NCBI GenBank assembly: GCA_019425655.1
Contig: NQWY01033936.1
Location: 62,001 to 126,000, forward strand
Origin: Rhizophagus prolifer
Lineage: Eukaryota > Glomeromycota > Glomeromycetes > Glomerales > Glomeraceae
Reading direction: 5' to 3'
Length of the DNA stretch: 64,000 nucleotides
The notes beneath the pieces are model-generated. The model made no database searches, was not told where the DNA came from, and saw only the letters and a program-made list of their open reading frames with translations. Shown piece by piece: positions 54,067 to 63,666 of this stretch (the first letter of the stretch is position 1; every line of letters begins with the position of its first letter). A program made the position numbers and the translations under genes.

Positions 54067-55014
54067 ATGCGAAGAAGCATCCCGTCCATTCAGGGCCTGA
54101 TTTGCTTTGAAAGTGCAGCAAAACATCTAAGTTATACCTATGCTGCGCAAGAGTTATGTATTACCCAAAGTGCAGTTTCTCGCCAAATTCAACAATTAGA
54201 AGATTTTCTAGGCGTTGAACTCTTTATACGTACTCGGCATGGTGTTGAACTCACCATTGCTGGTCAGCAGTATTTTAAAAGCATTAAACCCTACTTATTA
54301 GGCTTAGAGAAATGTACGGCCGATGTGATTTCTCACAAAGGTTTAGGTGGAACATTAAAATTAGGTGTCGTTCCTACCTTTGCAACGCGCTGGCTGTTAC
54401 CCAAGCTTCATCTTTTAAATCAAAAGCACCCTGAAATTACGGTTCACTTAGAAACCAGTACCAAGCCTTTTTTATTTAACGATAATATTTTTGACGCTGC
54501 GATTTTCGCAGGTACGCAGCAGCAAATTGACCACTGGCCTGGTATACAAGCACATTATTTAATGGATGAAGAAATTGTACCTGTGTGCTCGCCAAGGCTA
54601 ATCGAAAAGTATTTTCCAGATGCAGTGATGATTAATGAAAATACCTATGATTTAAGCCCAGAAGATTTACTGAAAATTCCCCTGCTACAACAAACCACTC
54701 GACCTAGCATTTGGCAAGAATGGTTTCTGACTCATCACATGCAACATCCGAAGCCTTTTGATGGACAACGCCATGAGTTATTTTCAATGCTTGCGGTTGC
54801 TGCTAGTCATGACATGGGAATGGCTCTAATTCCGCAAATGTTGATTGAGTCTGAACTACAAAAAAAAGAACTAGTGATTGTTTCCAATAAAAAACTAAAA
54901 GGCAGCCGAAAGTACTATCTCATTCACTCAAGCCAAGACATCTCACCGACTATTCAAAAATTTGTTGAGTGGATTTACCAAGAACTAGAACAACTAAAGA
55001 GCAATACAAATTAG
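54067..55014 (+). CDS. LysR-family regulator of glutarate genes (GcdR-like)
   Basis: A 315-residue LysR regulator of the GcvA type: SIQGLICFESAAKHLSYTYAAQELCITQSAVSRQIQQLEDFLGVELFIRTRHGVELT. Divergent from gcdH with symmetrical elements between, as with GcdR in pseudomonads. AAAAGGA precedes the ATG. The GcdR name rests on context. Confidence 0.88.
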   Translation: MRRSIPSIQGLICFESAAKHLSYTYAAQELCITQSAVSRQIQQLEDFLGVELFIRTRHGVELTIAGQQYFKSIKPYLLGLEKCTADVISHKGLGGTLKLGVVPTFATRWLLPKLHLLNQKHPEITVHLETSTKPFLFNDNIFDAAIFAGTQQQIDHWPGIQAHYLMDEEIVPVCSPRLIEKYFPDAVMINENTYDLSPEDLLKIPLLQQTTRPSIWQEWFLTHHMQHPKPFDGQRHELFSMLAVAASHDMGMALIPQMLIESELQKKELVIVSNKKLKGSRKYYLIHSSQDISPTIQKFVEWIYQELEQLKSNTN

Positions 55015-55042
55015 CTGAGCCACTTTGTGCGATCTATACGCA

Positions 55043-55080
55043 TAAAAAAAGATTGTGATTGATAAGACCACAACCTTTTT
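55043..55080. terminator. Terminator between convergent LysR and alcohol dehydrogenase genes
   Basis: AAAAAGATTGTG pairs with CACAACCTTTTT, with one mismatch, around an 11-base loop. A-run and T-run on the two sides allow action in both directions. Confidence 0.65.
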
Positions 55081-55103
55081 AATTAAGCAAAAATGACTTT
55101 GAA

Positions 55104-56279
55104 TTAATGACTCATCAATTGAATATCTGAACCGCTACGTTTCGGGTCAATCAAGATTTTGGCATGCTGTTCAGGATCACGTAACGCTTCAAATGCACTG
55201 GTAACACCCTCTAAACCGACAACACCAGTAATGAGCGGTGAGCAATTCACTTTCCCTTCTGCAATCATGTGTAGCGCATCTCGGAACTCCAGCGGTGTAT
55301 AACCCAACACAAACTGAATTTCTAACTCTTTATTAATTGCAAGTGCGGGTTCGATTTTGTCGCTTTGCATGCAGACGCCCACCCCAACAATTCGGGAAAA
55401 TAAAGGTGCACCTTCAATAATTTGCTGCAAAACACCCGGTACGCCCACACACTCAAAAATAACAGGACGTTTTGGCAGAGCACCTAATTTATCAATCATG
55501 CGCCATCCATGCCACCACGGCAAGCGTGTCGCTTGTAACTTATCAAACAGCCCCATACCCATGTTAATGGCATCGGAAACATTGCCAAGCAAACCAAACT
55601 CTTTCCAGTTGGCAAATGGTGATGTCTCTTTAGGGTCTACCACAATATCCGCACCACATTGCTCGGCAAGCTTACGACGGTTTGGAGAAAAGTCACTGGC
55701 AACCACAGTTTTAACCCCAGCTGCTTTAAGCATTAATATGACACCTAGCCCGACAGGACCACAGCCAATCACAATCGCAGGTTCACTAGTTTTCACACGG
55801 CTACGGCGAACAGCATGCAATGCAACCGCCATAGGCTCAGTCATGGCAGCACTATCTGCATCTAGACCATTGGGTACTTCAAACATCAAGCTTGATTGAG
55901 CCAATACTTGCTCGGCATAACCACCTGAAGCATTTGGGGAAAGCCCTGTAGATAAATAACCATGTTGATCTACATTTAAAAGCGGCATTGCACAAACGAG
56001 TGTGTCGGCTTTAAATTTATGACGTGTTTTGGGGCCGTAGTCTAAAACCTTGCCGCAAAACTCGTGTCCAAGTACAAACGGATCTGTAGACTTAGCTAAA
56101 CCATTAAACCCTACACGTGCAGCCAAATCATGCATGTGGTCACAGTGGTGCTGCATATGTAAATCTGAACCACAGATCCCGCATCGCACCACTTCCAATA
56201 AAACTTGTCCTTTTGCAGGGGTTAATTTTGGTTGGTCCACCACTTGTAGTTTTGCTTGATGACAAAGTACCGACTTCAT
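55104..56279 (-). CDS. Zinc-type alcohol dehydrogenase (butanediol/threonine dehydrogenase-like)
   Basis: A 391-residue medium-chain dehydrogenase. Catalytic zinc ligands in RCGICGSDLHMQHH and GHEFCGKVLDYG; the Rossmann motif GCGPVGLGVILMLKAAGVKTVVASD follows. The four-cysteine loop for structural zinc is missing, and an insertion LGNVSDAINMGMGLFDKL...WWHGWRMIDK is unusual. Such enzymes oxidise small secondary alcohols; the substrate is not clear. Monocistronic. Confidence 0.85.
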   Translation of the reverse strand: MKSVLCHQAKLQVVDQPKLTPAKGQVLLEVVRCGICGSDLHMQHHCDHMHDLAARVGFNGLAKSTDPFVLGHEFCGKVLDYGPKTRHKFKADTLVCAMPLLNVDQHGYLSTGLSPNASGGYAEQVLAQSSLMFEVPNGLDADSAAMTEPMAVALHAVRRSRVKTSEPAIVIGCGPVGLGVILMLKAAGVKTVVASDFSPNRRKLAEQCGADIVVDPKETSPFANWKEFGLLGNVSDAINMGMGLFDKLQATRLPWWHGWRMIDKLGALPKRPVIFECVGVPGVLQQIIEGAPLFSRIVGVGVCMQSDKIEPALAINKELEIQFVLGYTPLEFRDALHMIAEGKVNCSPLITGVVGLEGVTSAFEALRDPEQHAKILIDPKRSGSDIQLMSH

Positions 56280-56681
56280 TTGAGTGCTTCCTATTTCTTC
56301 TTTTTCATTTACTTGCCAGAAATAGATTTCTACAGATAAATTAATCGCTTTATCAGTTTGGTCTTTAGCAAGCCTTTATTCATATTTACAAGTAAAAGCC
56401 AAAATACCAATGACCATTCTTCAGCCAATCCACTCTTGAAGAGTCAACAAAAAATAGGCTCAGCGAAATTAAAAACAATAAAAATCTTGGTGCTTGTATC
56501 TTACACAGACTGCGTTATCTTCTTAGGCCAGAACAATGTCATCAAAATTAAAACTTATACAAATATAGTAAGTTCAAAAAACTCAACTCAACGCTTTTCA
56601 CAAAAACATAGCAAATCCAAACTTTTATCAGCGCAATTAAACAGGCATGATGAATTCATAGCAACAGATAAGAAGAAGTCT
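56280..56681. other. Intergenic region upstream of add
   Basis: About 400 bases. An open frame in phase with add runs back to 56358, but its translation is low-complexity, basic and unlike any adenosine deaminase extension. I see no gene or RNA here. Confidence 0.5.
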
Positions 56682-57677
56682 ATGATTACAAAAACGCTTC
56701 CACTTACAGATATACACCGCCACCTTGATGGCAACATCCGCATTCAAACCATTTTAGAGTTGGGGCAACAATACCATTTAGATTTACCTGCTTACGACAT
56801 TGAATCTTTACGACCACACGTACAAGTGATGGATAACCAACCAGACTTATTAAGTTTTTTATCGAAGCTAGATTGGGGCGTAAAAGTATTAGCCAGTTTA
56901 GATGCCTGTAAGCGTATTGCTTTTGAAAATATGCAAGATGCAGCACAACAAGGCCTAGATTATGTAGAACTGCGTTTTTCACCAGGTTACATGGGTATGA
57001 CCCATCAACTCCCACTTGAAGGCGTAGTTGAAGCGGTTATTGCTGGAGTCAAAGAAGGTAGTCAAGCTTACGGAGTAAAAGCGAATTTAATTGGCATTAT
57101 GAGCCGTACTTTTGGTCAGGAAGCTTGCGAAAAAGAATTAAATGCCCTACTTGCCCATAAAAATGATATTAAAGCGTTGGATCTTGCTGGAGATGAGCTT
57201 GGTTTTCCGGGCAATTTATTTATTGATCACTTTAAAAAAGCCCGTGATGCAGGTTGGCATATTACGGTACATGCAGGTGAAGCTGCCGGCCCAGAAAGTA
57301 TTTGGCAAGCCATTGAAGAATTAGGTGCCGAACGAATTGGACATGGCGTTAAAGCAGTTCAAGATTTAAAACTTTTAGATTATTTAGCTAAACATGAGAT
57401 TGGTATTGAGTCTTGCCTCACTTCAAACATTCAAACCAACACAGTACTGTCTTTAGCAGAACACCCATTAAAGACTTTTTTAGAACATGGTGTACTTGCC
57501 ACCATTAATACAGATGACCCTGCTGTAGAAGGCATAGAAATACAACATGAATATTTAACTGCTGCCCCATTAGCTGGTTTAAGCCCTGAGCAAATTTATA
57601 CAGCTCAAGAAAATGGCCTAAAAATCGCATTTCTATCAGATCAAGAAAAACATGAATTAAGACAGAAATATCAATAG
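56682..57677 (+). CDS. add: Adenosine deaminase
   Basis: A 331-residue enzyme that hydrolyses adenosine or deoxyadenosine to inosine. Zinc and active-site motifs: DIHRHLDG near the N-terminus, the catalytic pair HAGE in [25 protein letters not shown], and NTDDP. Start at 56682 chosen because [18 protein letters not shown] lines up with E. coli Add and AGAAG precedes it. It is strikingly close to the enterobacterial enzyme throughout. Monocistronic. Confidence 0.95.
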   Translation: MITKTLPLTDIHRHLDGNIRIQTILELGQQYHLDLPAYDIESLRPHVQVMDNQPDLLSFLSKLDWGVKVLASLDACKRIAFENMQDAAQQGLDYVELRFSPGYMGMTHQLPLEGVVEAVIAGVKEGSQAYGVKANLIGIMSRTFGQEACEKELNALLAHKNDIKALDLAGDELGFPGNLFIDHFKKARDAGWHITVHAGEAAGPESIWQAIEELGAERIGHGVKAVQDLKLLDYLAKHEIGIESCLTSNIQTNTVLSLAEHPLKTFLEHGVLATINTDDPAVEGIEIQHEYLTAAPLAGLSPEQIYTAQENGLKIAFLSDQEKHELRQKYQ

Positions 57678-57823
57678 CTTATATAAACACGTTCAAATAT
57701 TGGAGTGCGATTGAATTAAAATTACGAACTAGAAAACAAAAAAATTCCTTCTATCGATATGACAAGAAGAAATCCTTTTTAATCTTTGGGATATTTTTTT
57801 AAAGCTTAAACGCTTTTAAAATA

Positions 57824-57900
57824 TGGTCGGAGCAGTAGGATTCGAACCTACGACCCCCTGGTCCCAAACCAGGTGCACTACCAGGCTGTGCTATGCTCCG
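57824..57900 (-). tRNA. tRNA-Pro (UGG), copy 1
   Basis: 77 bases including encoded CCA. Anticodon TGG in the loop of CCTGGTTTGGGACCAGG; T-arm GTAGGTTCGAATCCTAC; acceptor CGGAGCA/TGCTCCG. Identical to the copy at 58149. Confidence 0.97.
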
Positions 57901-57906
57901 ATCTAT

Positions 57907-57983
57907 TGGGGTGAATGACGGGATTCGAACCCGCGACAACTGGAATCACAATCCAGGGCTCTACCAACTGAGCTACATCCACC
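57907..57983 (-). tRNA. tRNA-His (GUG)
   Basis: Includes the extra 5' G of tRNA-His opposite the discriminator C, and encoded CCA. Anticodon GTG in CTGGATTGTGATTCCAG; T-arm GCGGGTTCGAATCCCGT. Confidence 0.97.
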
Positions 57984-58015
57984 ATCAAATAAGTTCTATG
58001 TACCAAGCTACCAAA

Positions 58016-58092
58016 TGGCGCGCCTGACAGGATTCGAACCTGTGACCATCCGCTTAGAAGGCGGATGCTCTATCCAACTGAGCTACAGGCGC
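58016..58092 (-). tRNA. tRNA-Arg (UCU)
   Basis: 77 bases with CCA. Acceptor GCGCCTG/CAGGCGC; anticodon TCT in TCCGCCTTCTAAGCGGA; T-arm CACAGGTTCGAATCCTGT. Confidence 0.97.
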
Positions 58093-58148
58093 TTAACCGA
58101 TGATGCTTATCATGCGATACTTCGCCGATCTTAAAATATTATTTTAAG

Positions 58149-58225
58149 TGGTCGGAGCAGTAGGATTCGAACCTACGACCCCCTGGTCCCAAACCAGGTG
58201 CACTACCAGGCTGTGCTATGCTCCG
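58149..58225 (-). tRNA. tRNA-Pro (UGG), copy 2
   Basis: Same sequence as copy 1, first gene of the four-tRNA transcript. Duplication of the Pro gene brackets His and Arg. Confidence 0.97.
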
Positions 58226-58272
58226 ATCTATCTCAGCTTTTGCTGTATCGCACATCGTGCGGTACGGTGTGC

Positions 58273-58301
58273 ATTCTAGGCGTGACGCCCTCAGACGTCA
58301 A
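58273..58301 (-). promoter_or_regulatory. Sigma-70 promoter of the tRNA operon
   Basis: On the minus strand, TTGACG (58301-58296), a 17-base spacer and TAGAAT (58278-58273), about 48 bases before tRNA-Pro copy 2. One of the best promoter matches in the window. Confidence 0.8.
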
Positions 58302-58367
58302 CACCTATTCTCAAAAAAAGTTAAAAATCCTTATCAAATGTATATTTAACAAGCATTTTGAGGTTTT

Positions 58368-59432
58368 TTAACGTTTTAACGATGCACTAAAGGCTAACAT
58401 TCGATCTAAAGGCATTTTGGCACGTTCAGCTAGCGCTGGATCAACGTGTATTTCCTGATCACCTTTTTGTAAAACTTCTAAAATTCCATCGAGTTCATTC
58501 ATTGCCATCCACGGACAGTGAGCACATGAACGACAAGTTGCCCCCTCACCTGCTGTTGGCGCTTCAACCAAAATCTTATTCGGTACCGCTTGCTGCATTT
58601 TGTAGAAAATACCACGGTCAGTTGCCACAATGAGTCTTTCATTTGGCAAAGTCTGTGCAGCTTTAATCAGTTGAGAGGTACTACCTACCGCATCTGCAAT
58701 GTCTACAACCGACTCTGGTGACTCTGGATGTACCAATACAGCCGCATCTGGGTACAGTGCTTTCATGTTGGCAATGCCACGTGCACGGAATTCTTCATGT
58801 ACAATACATGCGCCATCCCAAAGCAACATATCTGCACCAGTTTTCTTTTGAATATAGCGACCTAAATGCTGATCTGGTGCCCAAATAATTTTTTCACCTA
58901 AACTGTCTAGGTGCTCAACAATTTCAACAGCACAGCTTGAAGTTACGACCCAATCTGCACGTGCTTTAACAGCAGCCGATGTGTTTGCATAAACAACTAC
59001 AGTATGGTCAGGGTGTTGATCACAAAATGCTGTGAACTCATCAACTGGACAGCCCAAGTCGAGTGAGCAGGTCGCTTCAAGTGTCGGCATTAAAATTGTT
59101 TTTTCAGGAGACAGAATTTTAGCTGTCTCCCCCATAAATTTAACACCAGCAACGACTAATGTTGAGGCAGCATGATCGCGTCCAAAACGGGCCATTTCTA
59201 AAGAATCAGAAACACATCCACCTGTTTTTTCAGCAAGCTCTTGTACTTCAGGGTCGCAATAGTAATGAGCAACAAGGACAGCATCACGTTTTTTGAGCTC
59301 TGCTTCGATCTGTGCAAACTTTTGTTGTTTTGCTTCTTCACTTAAGCGATTGTCTTTTGGCTCACCTAAACGGTCTAAATGCGCTTGTACAATGTTTTTT
59401 GCATCGTTGGCAATTAAAGTCGCATCACTCAT
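58368..59432 (-). CDS. nadA: Quinolinate synthase
   Basis: A 354-residue 4Fe-4S enzyme of NAD biosynthesis that condenses iminoaspartate with dihydroxyacetone phosphate. Triplicate-domain motifs: [21 protein letters not shown], the cysteine in [25 protein letters not shown], and [13 protein letters not shown], together holding the cluster cysteines. Length is normal. Monocistronic between the tRNA operon and argJ. Confidence 0.96.
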   Translation of the reverse strand: MSDATLIANDAKNIVQAHLDRLGEPKDNRLSEEAKQQKFAQIEAELKKRDAVLVAHYYCDPEVQELAEKTGGCVSDSLEMARFGRDHAASTLVVAGVKFMGETAKILSPEKTILMPTLEATCSLDLGCPVDEFTAFCDQHPDHTVVVYANTSAAVKARADWVVTSSCAVEIVEHLDSLGEKIIWAPDQHLGRYIQKKTGADMLLWDGACIVHEEFRARGIANMKALYPDAAVLVHPESPESVVDIADAVGSTSQLIKAAQTLPNERLIVATDRGIFYKMQQAVPNKILVEAPTAGEGATCRSCAHCPWMAMNELDGILEVLQKGDQEIHVDPALAERAKMPLDRMLAFSASLKR

Positions 59433-59541
59433 AAAACGTCTTCTCTATCCTTCATGCTGGCATACCTGCTCGCATATAACGTTACTGCTTAAATGATTTA
59501 CGGATTGAATCATTTAATATCAAAAGTTGGGGCTAATAAAA

Positions 59542-59561
59542 AAGCCTCTTTGTCGAGGCTT
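59542..59561 (-). terminator. argJ terminator
   Basis: AAGCCTC pairs with GAGGCTT across a 6-base loop and, read leftward, runs into TTTTTATT. It lies 16 bases after the argJ stop. Confidence 0.8.
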
Positions 59562-59577
59562 GATTATAACTGAATAT

Positions 59578-60798
59578 TTACGAACGGTAATCTGCATTAA
59601 TCTTGACATAGTCGTAAGATAAATCGCATGTATAGACTGTGTCTTTGGCTTGTCCCCGACCTAAGTCAACACGAATGGTAATTTCGGTTTGTGCCATAAC
59701 ACGTGCGCCCGCTTCTTCAGTATAGTCCTCTGCTGCACCACCATCTTTACAGATTTGTACGTCGTCTAGCCATACCTGAATTTTAGACACGTCTAAGTCT
59801 TTCACTCCAGCATAGCCAATTGCCGCTAAAATACGTCCCCAGTTCGGGTCAGATGCAAAAAGTGCAGTTTTAACGAGTGGAGAATGCGCAATGCTATACG
59901 CAATGTCACAACATTCCTGAATGTTACCACCGCCCTCTACCGCAACAGTAATAAACTTAGTTGCACCTTCGCCATCACGAATAATTAACTGCGCTAAACG
60001 GTTCATGACACGAGCAAGCACTTCTAATACTTTTGCGTAGCGTGGATCACTGTCTGATGTAATTTCAGTGCCACCTGCCTGACCAGTTGCCACAAAAATA
60101 CAAGAGTCATTTGTTGAAGTATCACCATCAATGGTAATACGGTTAAATGAATGCTCAACTGTGGTCTTTAATAGCTTTTGGACTAAATCGCGGCTAATAG
60201 GCGCATCTGTAGCAACAAAGCTCAACATGGTTGCCATATTAGGACGGATCATGCCAGCGCCTTTACTAATACCTGTCATGGTATAAGTAATGCCATCAAG
60301 TTCAAATTGTTCAGATGCACCTTTAGGCACAGTGTCTGTCGTCATAATGCCAGTTGCAGCATCATTCCAAGCAGCCTCTTGTACGCTATTTAATGCAGGC
60401 TGAAGACCAGCAAGTAAACGCTCCATTGGAAGCTGCTCACCAATCACACCTGTAGAAAACGGAAGTACTTCAAAACTGTTCACACCAGCAAGCTCAGCTA
60501 ACTTCGCGCAAGTGTCTTGGGCATTTTTTAAGCCTGTAGGTCCAGTACCCGCATTGGCATTACCTGTATTAATTACTAAATAACGAGGATTGCCTTGTGC
60601 AAGATGAGCTTTCGATACATGAACAGGTGCAGCACAGAATGCATTTTGGGTAAATACCCCAGCAACGTTTGAACCTTCTGCAAACTCAAAAATGACTAAA
60701 TCTCGTCGGTTTTGGTAACGTACATATGCTTCTGTTGAGCCAATTTTTACACCTTTTACCACATGCATTTGTGGCATTGTTACGTCGCCGACAGCCAT
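59578..60798 (-). CDS. argJ: Glutamate N-acetyltransferase/amino-acid acetyltransferase
   Basis: A 406-residue ornithine acetyltransferase that recycles the acetyl group in arginine synthesis. Auto-cleavage and nucleophile site visible: [12 protein letters not shown] (Thr after Met). Other motifs: [41 protein letters not shown], and the C-terminal [18 protein letters not shown]. Processed into two subunits at the threonine. Monocistronic. Confidence 0.95.
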   Translation of the reverse strand: MAVGDVTMPQMHVVKGVKIGSTEAYVRYQNRRDLVIFEFAEGSNVAGVFTQNAFCAAPVHVSKAHLAQGNPRYLVINTGNANAGTGPTGLKNAQDTCAKLAELAGVNSFEVLPFSTGVIGEQLPMERLLAGLQPALNSVQEAAWNDAATGIMTTDTVPKGASEQFELDGITYTMTGISKGAGMIRPNMATMLSFVATDAPISRDLVQKLLKTTVEHSFNRITIDGDTSTNDSCIFVATGQAGGTEITSDSDPRYAKVLEVLARVMNRLAQLIIRDGEGATKFITVAVEGGGNIQECCDIAYSIAHSPLVKTALFASDPNWGRILAAIGYAGVKDLDVSKIQVWLDDVQICKDGGAAEDYTEEAGARVMAQTEITIRVDLGRGQAKDTVYTCDLSYDYVKINADYRS

Positions 60799-60934
60799 TT
60801 TTAGAACATCCAGAGTTTGTTATGAAAAGATTAATATTTCAGAAAATAGCGATGTAATAAAACATGCTTTACATGAAATATCAGTGTTGACAGCTTATTA
60901 GAAAAGCCTGAAAAAATCGAGCGCTAAAAATAGC

Positions 60935-61414
60935 TTATTGTTGCTCTAATTTTAATAAAATATCTTTCTTATCAAGACCACCCGCAAAACCGACCAAGGC
61001 GCCGCCTGCCCCAATGACTCGGTGACAAGGTGCAATAATTGAAATCGGGTTTTTACCGTTGGCAGCACCTACTGCTCGTACTGCTTTTTCATTGCCAATT
61101 TGAACAGCGACTTCTTTATAACTTCTTGTTTCACCATAGGGAATGCTGAGTAATGCCGCCCATACCTGCTTTTGAAATGCTGTACCTTCAAAATCTAATG
61201 GCAATGTAAACTCACGGCGCGTACCTTCAAAGTATTCTTTTAACTGTTGCTCAGTTTTTAATAAAATTGGATGCTCAGTTTGTTCGACCAGCTCTGCCAG
61301 TCGAACACGTTTTGGATTTTGATTGTCCCAAAGTACTGCCACCAAAGCATTTTCATTCGCAACTAGCTTTAATTGCCCAACAGGCGAATTGATATACTTA
61401 TAAGACAGCAACAT
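60935..61414 (-). CDS. ogt: Methylated-DNA-protein cysteine methyltransferase
   Basis: A 159-residue suicide repair protein that removes alkyl groups from O6-alkylguanine. Acceptor cysteine in IIAPCHRVIG; helix-turn-helix region FQKQVWAALLSIPYGETRSYKEVA. Short N-terminal domain as in Ogt, without the AraC part of Ada. It lies 11 bases after the guanidinium exporter, hence in the riboswitch-controlled transcript, which is curious. Confidence 0.94.
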   Translation of the reverse strand: MLLSYKYINSPVGQLKLVANENALVAVLWDNQNPKRVRLAELVEQTEHPILLKTEQQLKEYFEGTRREFTLPLDFEGTAFQKQVWAALLSIPYGETRSYKEVAVQIGNEKAVRAVGAANGKNPISIIAPCHRVIGAGGALVGFAGGLDKKDILLKLEQQ

Positions 61415-61425
61415 ACTTTATCCTT

Positions 61426-61746
61426 TTAAGATGGAGACGAAATTTTCATTAGAACCAGTCCCGATACAATCAGTACAGCGGCAATCATTCTCATCGCACC
61501 AATAGGTTCATGAAGAAAAAATATACCCACTAAAAATGATCCAATTGCACCTATGCCTGTCCAAACCGTATAAGCAGTACCCAGGGGTAGAGTTTTCATT
61601 GATATTGAAAGCAGAACTACACTCAAAATCATAAAAACTACGGTAATAATACTAGGGGTTAAACGTGTAAAACCTTCAGACATTTTCATAGAATATGCCC
61701 AAATGATTTCAAATACACCTGCTAAAATTAAAATAGCCCAAGCCAT
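61426..61746 (-). CDS. gdx: SMR-family guanidinium exporter (Gdx/SugE type)
   Basis: A 106-residue, four-helix small multidrug-resistance protein. MAWAILILAGVFEIIWAYSMKMSEGF carries the essential Glu13 equivalent (in FEIIWA), and TAYTVWTGIGAIGSFLVGIFF matches SugE/Gdx. I prefer the ATG at 61746 (matches SugE start) to a GTG at 61755. The guanidine-II riboswitch right upstream shows that it exports guanidinium. Confidence 0.9.
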   Translation of the reverse strand: MAWAILILAGVFEIIWAYSMKMSEGFTRLTPSIITVVFMILSVVLLSISMKTLPLGTAYTVWTGIGAIGSFLVGIFFLHEPIGAMRMIAAVLIVSGLVLMKISSPS

Positions 61747-61768
61747 AACATTCACTAATTTTTATAGT

Positions 61769-61817
61769 GTCAGGTCGTCCTGACATGATTACCCATTATG
61801 GGGGAGGTCGTTCCTCC
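61769..61817 (-). promoter_or_regulatory. Guanidine-II (mini-ykkC) riboswitch
   Basis: Two hairpins in the 5' leader on the minus strand. The first is GGAGG-A-ACGA-CCTCC (61817-61803), the second GTCAGG-ACGA-CCTGAC (61784-61769). Twin stems with identical ACGA loops are the diagnostic feature of the guanidine-II class, which binds two guanidinium ions and exposes the ribosome site of the exporter gene. Confidence 0.88.
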
Positions 61818-61895
61818 TTATGTGAAGACTCAGTTTACTTTAAAATAAAAAATGTAGGCAAACCCGAACTCAAGTTCATCTTTAATCTATAAATC

Positions 61896-62828
61896 TTATT
61901 CATTTTTGAGTTGTAAGATTTTCCGTGCACCATTTAAAACAAACAAAACAATAATTAGCCCAATTATGAGATCAGGATAACGAGAGCCTGTGATTGCAAC
62001 CAATATTCCCGCAATAATGACACCTAAATTTACGATGACATCATTGGCAGAGAATATATAACTCGCCTTCATGTGTGCCCCACTCTCCTTATGATCTCTC
62101 ATTAAATAAAGACAACTAACATTGGCTGCAAGCGCTAAACCACCAATTAAAATCATGAGAATTGAAACAGGTTCACTGCCGTATATAAAACGACGTAGTA
62201 CATCAACTAACACAATCATGGCTAAGCCAAACTGAAACCATCCGGAAATATGTGCAGCCTTTAATTGAGCATTGAGGTTTTTACCTACCACAAATAAAGC
62301 AATTCCATAAATTGCCGCATCGGCGAACATATCAAGTGAGTCAGCAATTAATCCTGTTGATGACGCAATAATGCCTGCCATAAATTCGATGAAAAACATC
62401 ACAGAATTAATGAGTAACAACCATTGTAAAACCTGTTTTTGTGCTGCATGGTTTGAAGAACTAGCACGTACCTTTTTAGGCTTTTCAACGGGTTCATAGT
62501 GTGGCTGCGTTTGCTGTAACTCAGCCCCTAAACCTAGGCGTTGCAGGCTTTGGGTAATTTTTTCAGCTGCTGTACTGTGATATACCGCTAAATGACGAGT
62601 AGGTAAATCAAATTCAAGTTCTTGAATATGTTCAGCATAAGGTGCTAAAGCCATTCGCACCATTTGCTCTTCTGCTGCGCAATCCATGTGAGGAATATGG
62701 TAATAACTCACCCATTGGATTTTATTCGCCATAGGTTCACTCGGCATAGAATAGTCCTGAGTTGCTACGCTTGAGCACCCACAGCTTTTATTTACATTTA
62801 TTTGATTCTCTTGTTTTTCTAAAGCCAT
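61896..62828 (-). CDS. Cation diffusion facilitator with N-terminal metal-binding extension
   Basis: A 310-residue CDF-type metal exporter. Start chosen at 62828 (MALEKQENQ); an upstream in-frame start at 62882 has no ribosome site. An N-terminal 110-residue extension holds CGCSS and a heavy-metal-associated-like segment (IPHMDCAAEEQMVRMAL). The membrane domain follows with IADSLDMFADAAIYGIALFVV, the metal-site DxxxD pattern, and SANDVIVNLGVIIAG, giving six helices. Likely exports zinc, cobalt or cadmium. Directly downstream of the copper genes copAB. Confidence 0.85.
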   Translation of the reverse strand: MALEKQENQINVNKSCGCSSVATQDYSMPSEPMANKIQWVSYYHIPHMDCAAEEQMVRMALAPYAEHIQELEFDLPTRHLAVYHSTAAEKITQSLQRLGLGAELQQTQPHYEPVEKPKKVRASSSNHAAQKQVLQWLLLINSVMFFIEFMAGIIASSTGLIADSLDMFADAAIYGIALFVVGKNLNAQLKAAHISGWFQFGLAMIVLVDVLRRFIYGSEPVSILMILIGGLALAANVSCLYLMRDHKESGAHMKASYIFSANDVIVNLGVIIAGILVAITGSRYPDLIIGLIIVLFVLNGARKILQLKNE

Positions 62829-62910
62829 CTTTGCACCATAACTGACACAAAAAACAATGCCATCAGTATAAACCAATGGCATGTCATTAAGCTTAATTTT
62901 TGTTCGGCAA

Positions 62911-63666
62911 TTAAAACTTAAGTGTTAACCCTACACCATAATACCAACCATGTTCAGAGTCTGTTCCAGTTTGCCAAGCAGTTTGTTTTAGACCTTTTTC
63001 ATAACCATAACCGACATCAACAAATGGCATGACCTTTTTATTGATTTCATAACGGGTTTGAAAACCTGCCTGCAAACTCGATAATCCCGTTTTACTGGCA
63101 TAGCGAGATTCATCTTGCAAAACAACATTTGCTTTTAAATAGGGCTTACCAATCAACTTTTGGGTAAAGAGTAAGTCTCTTTCCGTTTCTAAACTTAACT
63201 TCCATAACTGATCTTCACCTGCATAAAGATAGGTATCAGTTTCAAAAAAGTAAGGTGCCATGCCGTGTAAGCCCACTACACCAGCCCAGCGATCTTGCTT
63301 TTCATCTTCCCGCTGTAAACGCTCGTAGTTTACCCCAGCCTGTACATCCCAATAATCAGCTACATTTCGACTGTAAAGTACTGAACCACCGTAATTAGCA
63401 TCTTCCGACTCAGCTTTTTCAACATGGGCTTTAATGAACAATTTATTTTCATCAGTTCCCACCCAACTTTCTAATTCAGAAGAAAAACTGCCTTCTCCCT
63501 CTTCATTTTGAGTCCAACCAGTATCAATTTTTGTTGCCTGATAGATCTGTCCACCATGTTCGCGTAAATGATCATGTGTTAAGGGTTCTTGTGCCAAAGC
63601 AAGAACCGATACACCAGAGAAAACACCGCAACATATCATTTGAGAAAATAACTTAGTGATGCGCAT
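62911..63666 (-). CDS. copB: Copper resistance protein B, outer membrane
   Basis: A 251-residue exported beta-barrel-like protein, start MRITKLFSQMICCGVFSGVSVLALAQ at 63666, where AGGAG precedes by six bases; a longer frame at 63714 lies inside copA. Signal peptide 1-25. The body has CopB features: WTQNEEGEGSFSSELESWVGTDENKLFIKAHVEK, YSRNVADYWDVQAGVNYE, and a C-terminal WYYGVGLTLKF typical for outer membrane insertion. It overlaps copA by 14 bases. Confidence 0.9.
   Translation of the reverse strand: MRITKLFSQMICCGVFSGVSVLALAQEPLTHDHLREHGGQIYQATKIDTGWTQNEEGEGSFSSELESWVGTDENKLFIKAHVEKAESEDANYGGSVLYSRNVADYWDVQAGVNYERLQREDEKQDRWAGVVGLHGMAPYFFETDTYLYAGEDQLWKLSLETERDLLFTQKLIGKPYLKANVVLQDESRYASKTGLSSLQAGFQTRYEINKKVMPFVDVGYGYEKGLKQTAWQTGTDSEHGWYYGVGLTLKF

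Noticed and set aside
55357-55899. 180-codon open frame on the plus strand
   Set aside because: It lies opposite the alcohol dehydrogenase gene, whose motifs are clear; the translation has no family features.
56358-56681. 108-codon N-terminal extension of adenosine deaminase
   Set aside because: The family starts at [14 protein letters not shown]; the added part is basic, low-complexity and has no homology that I know.
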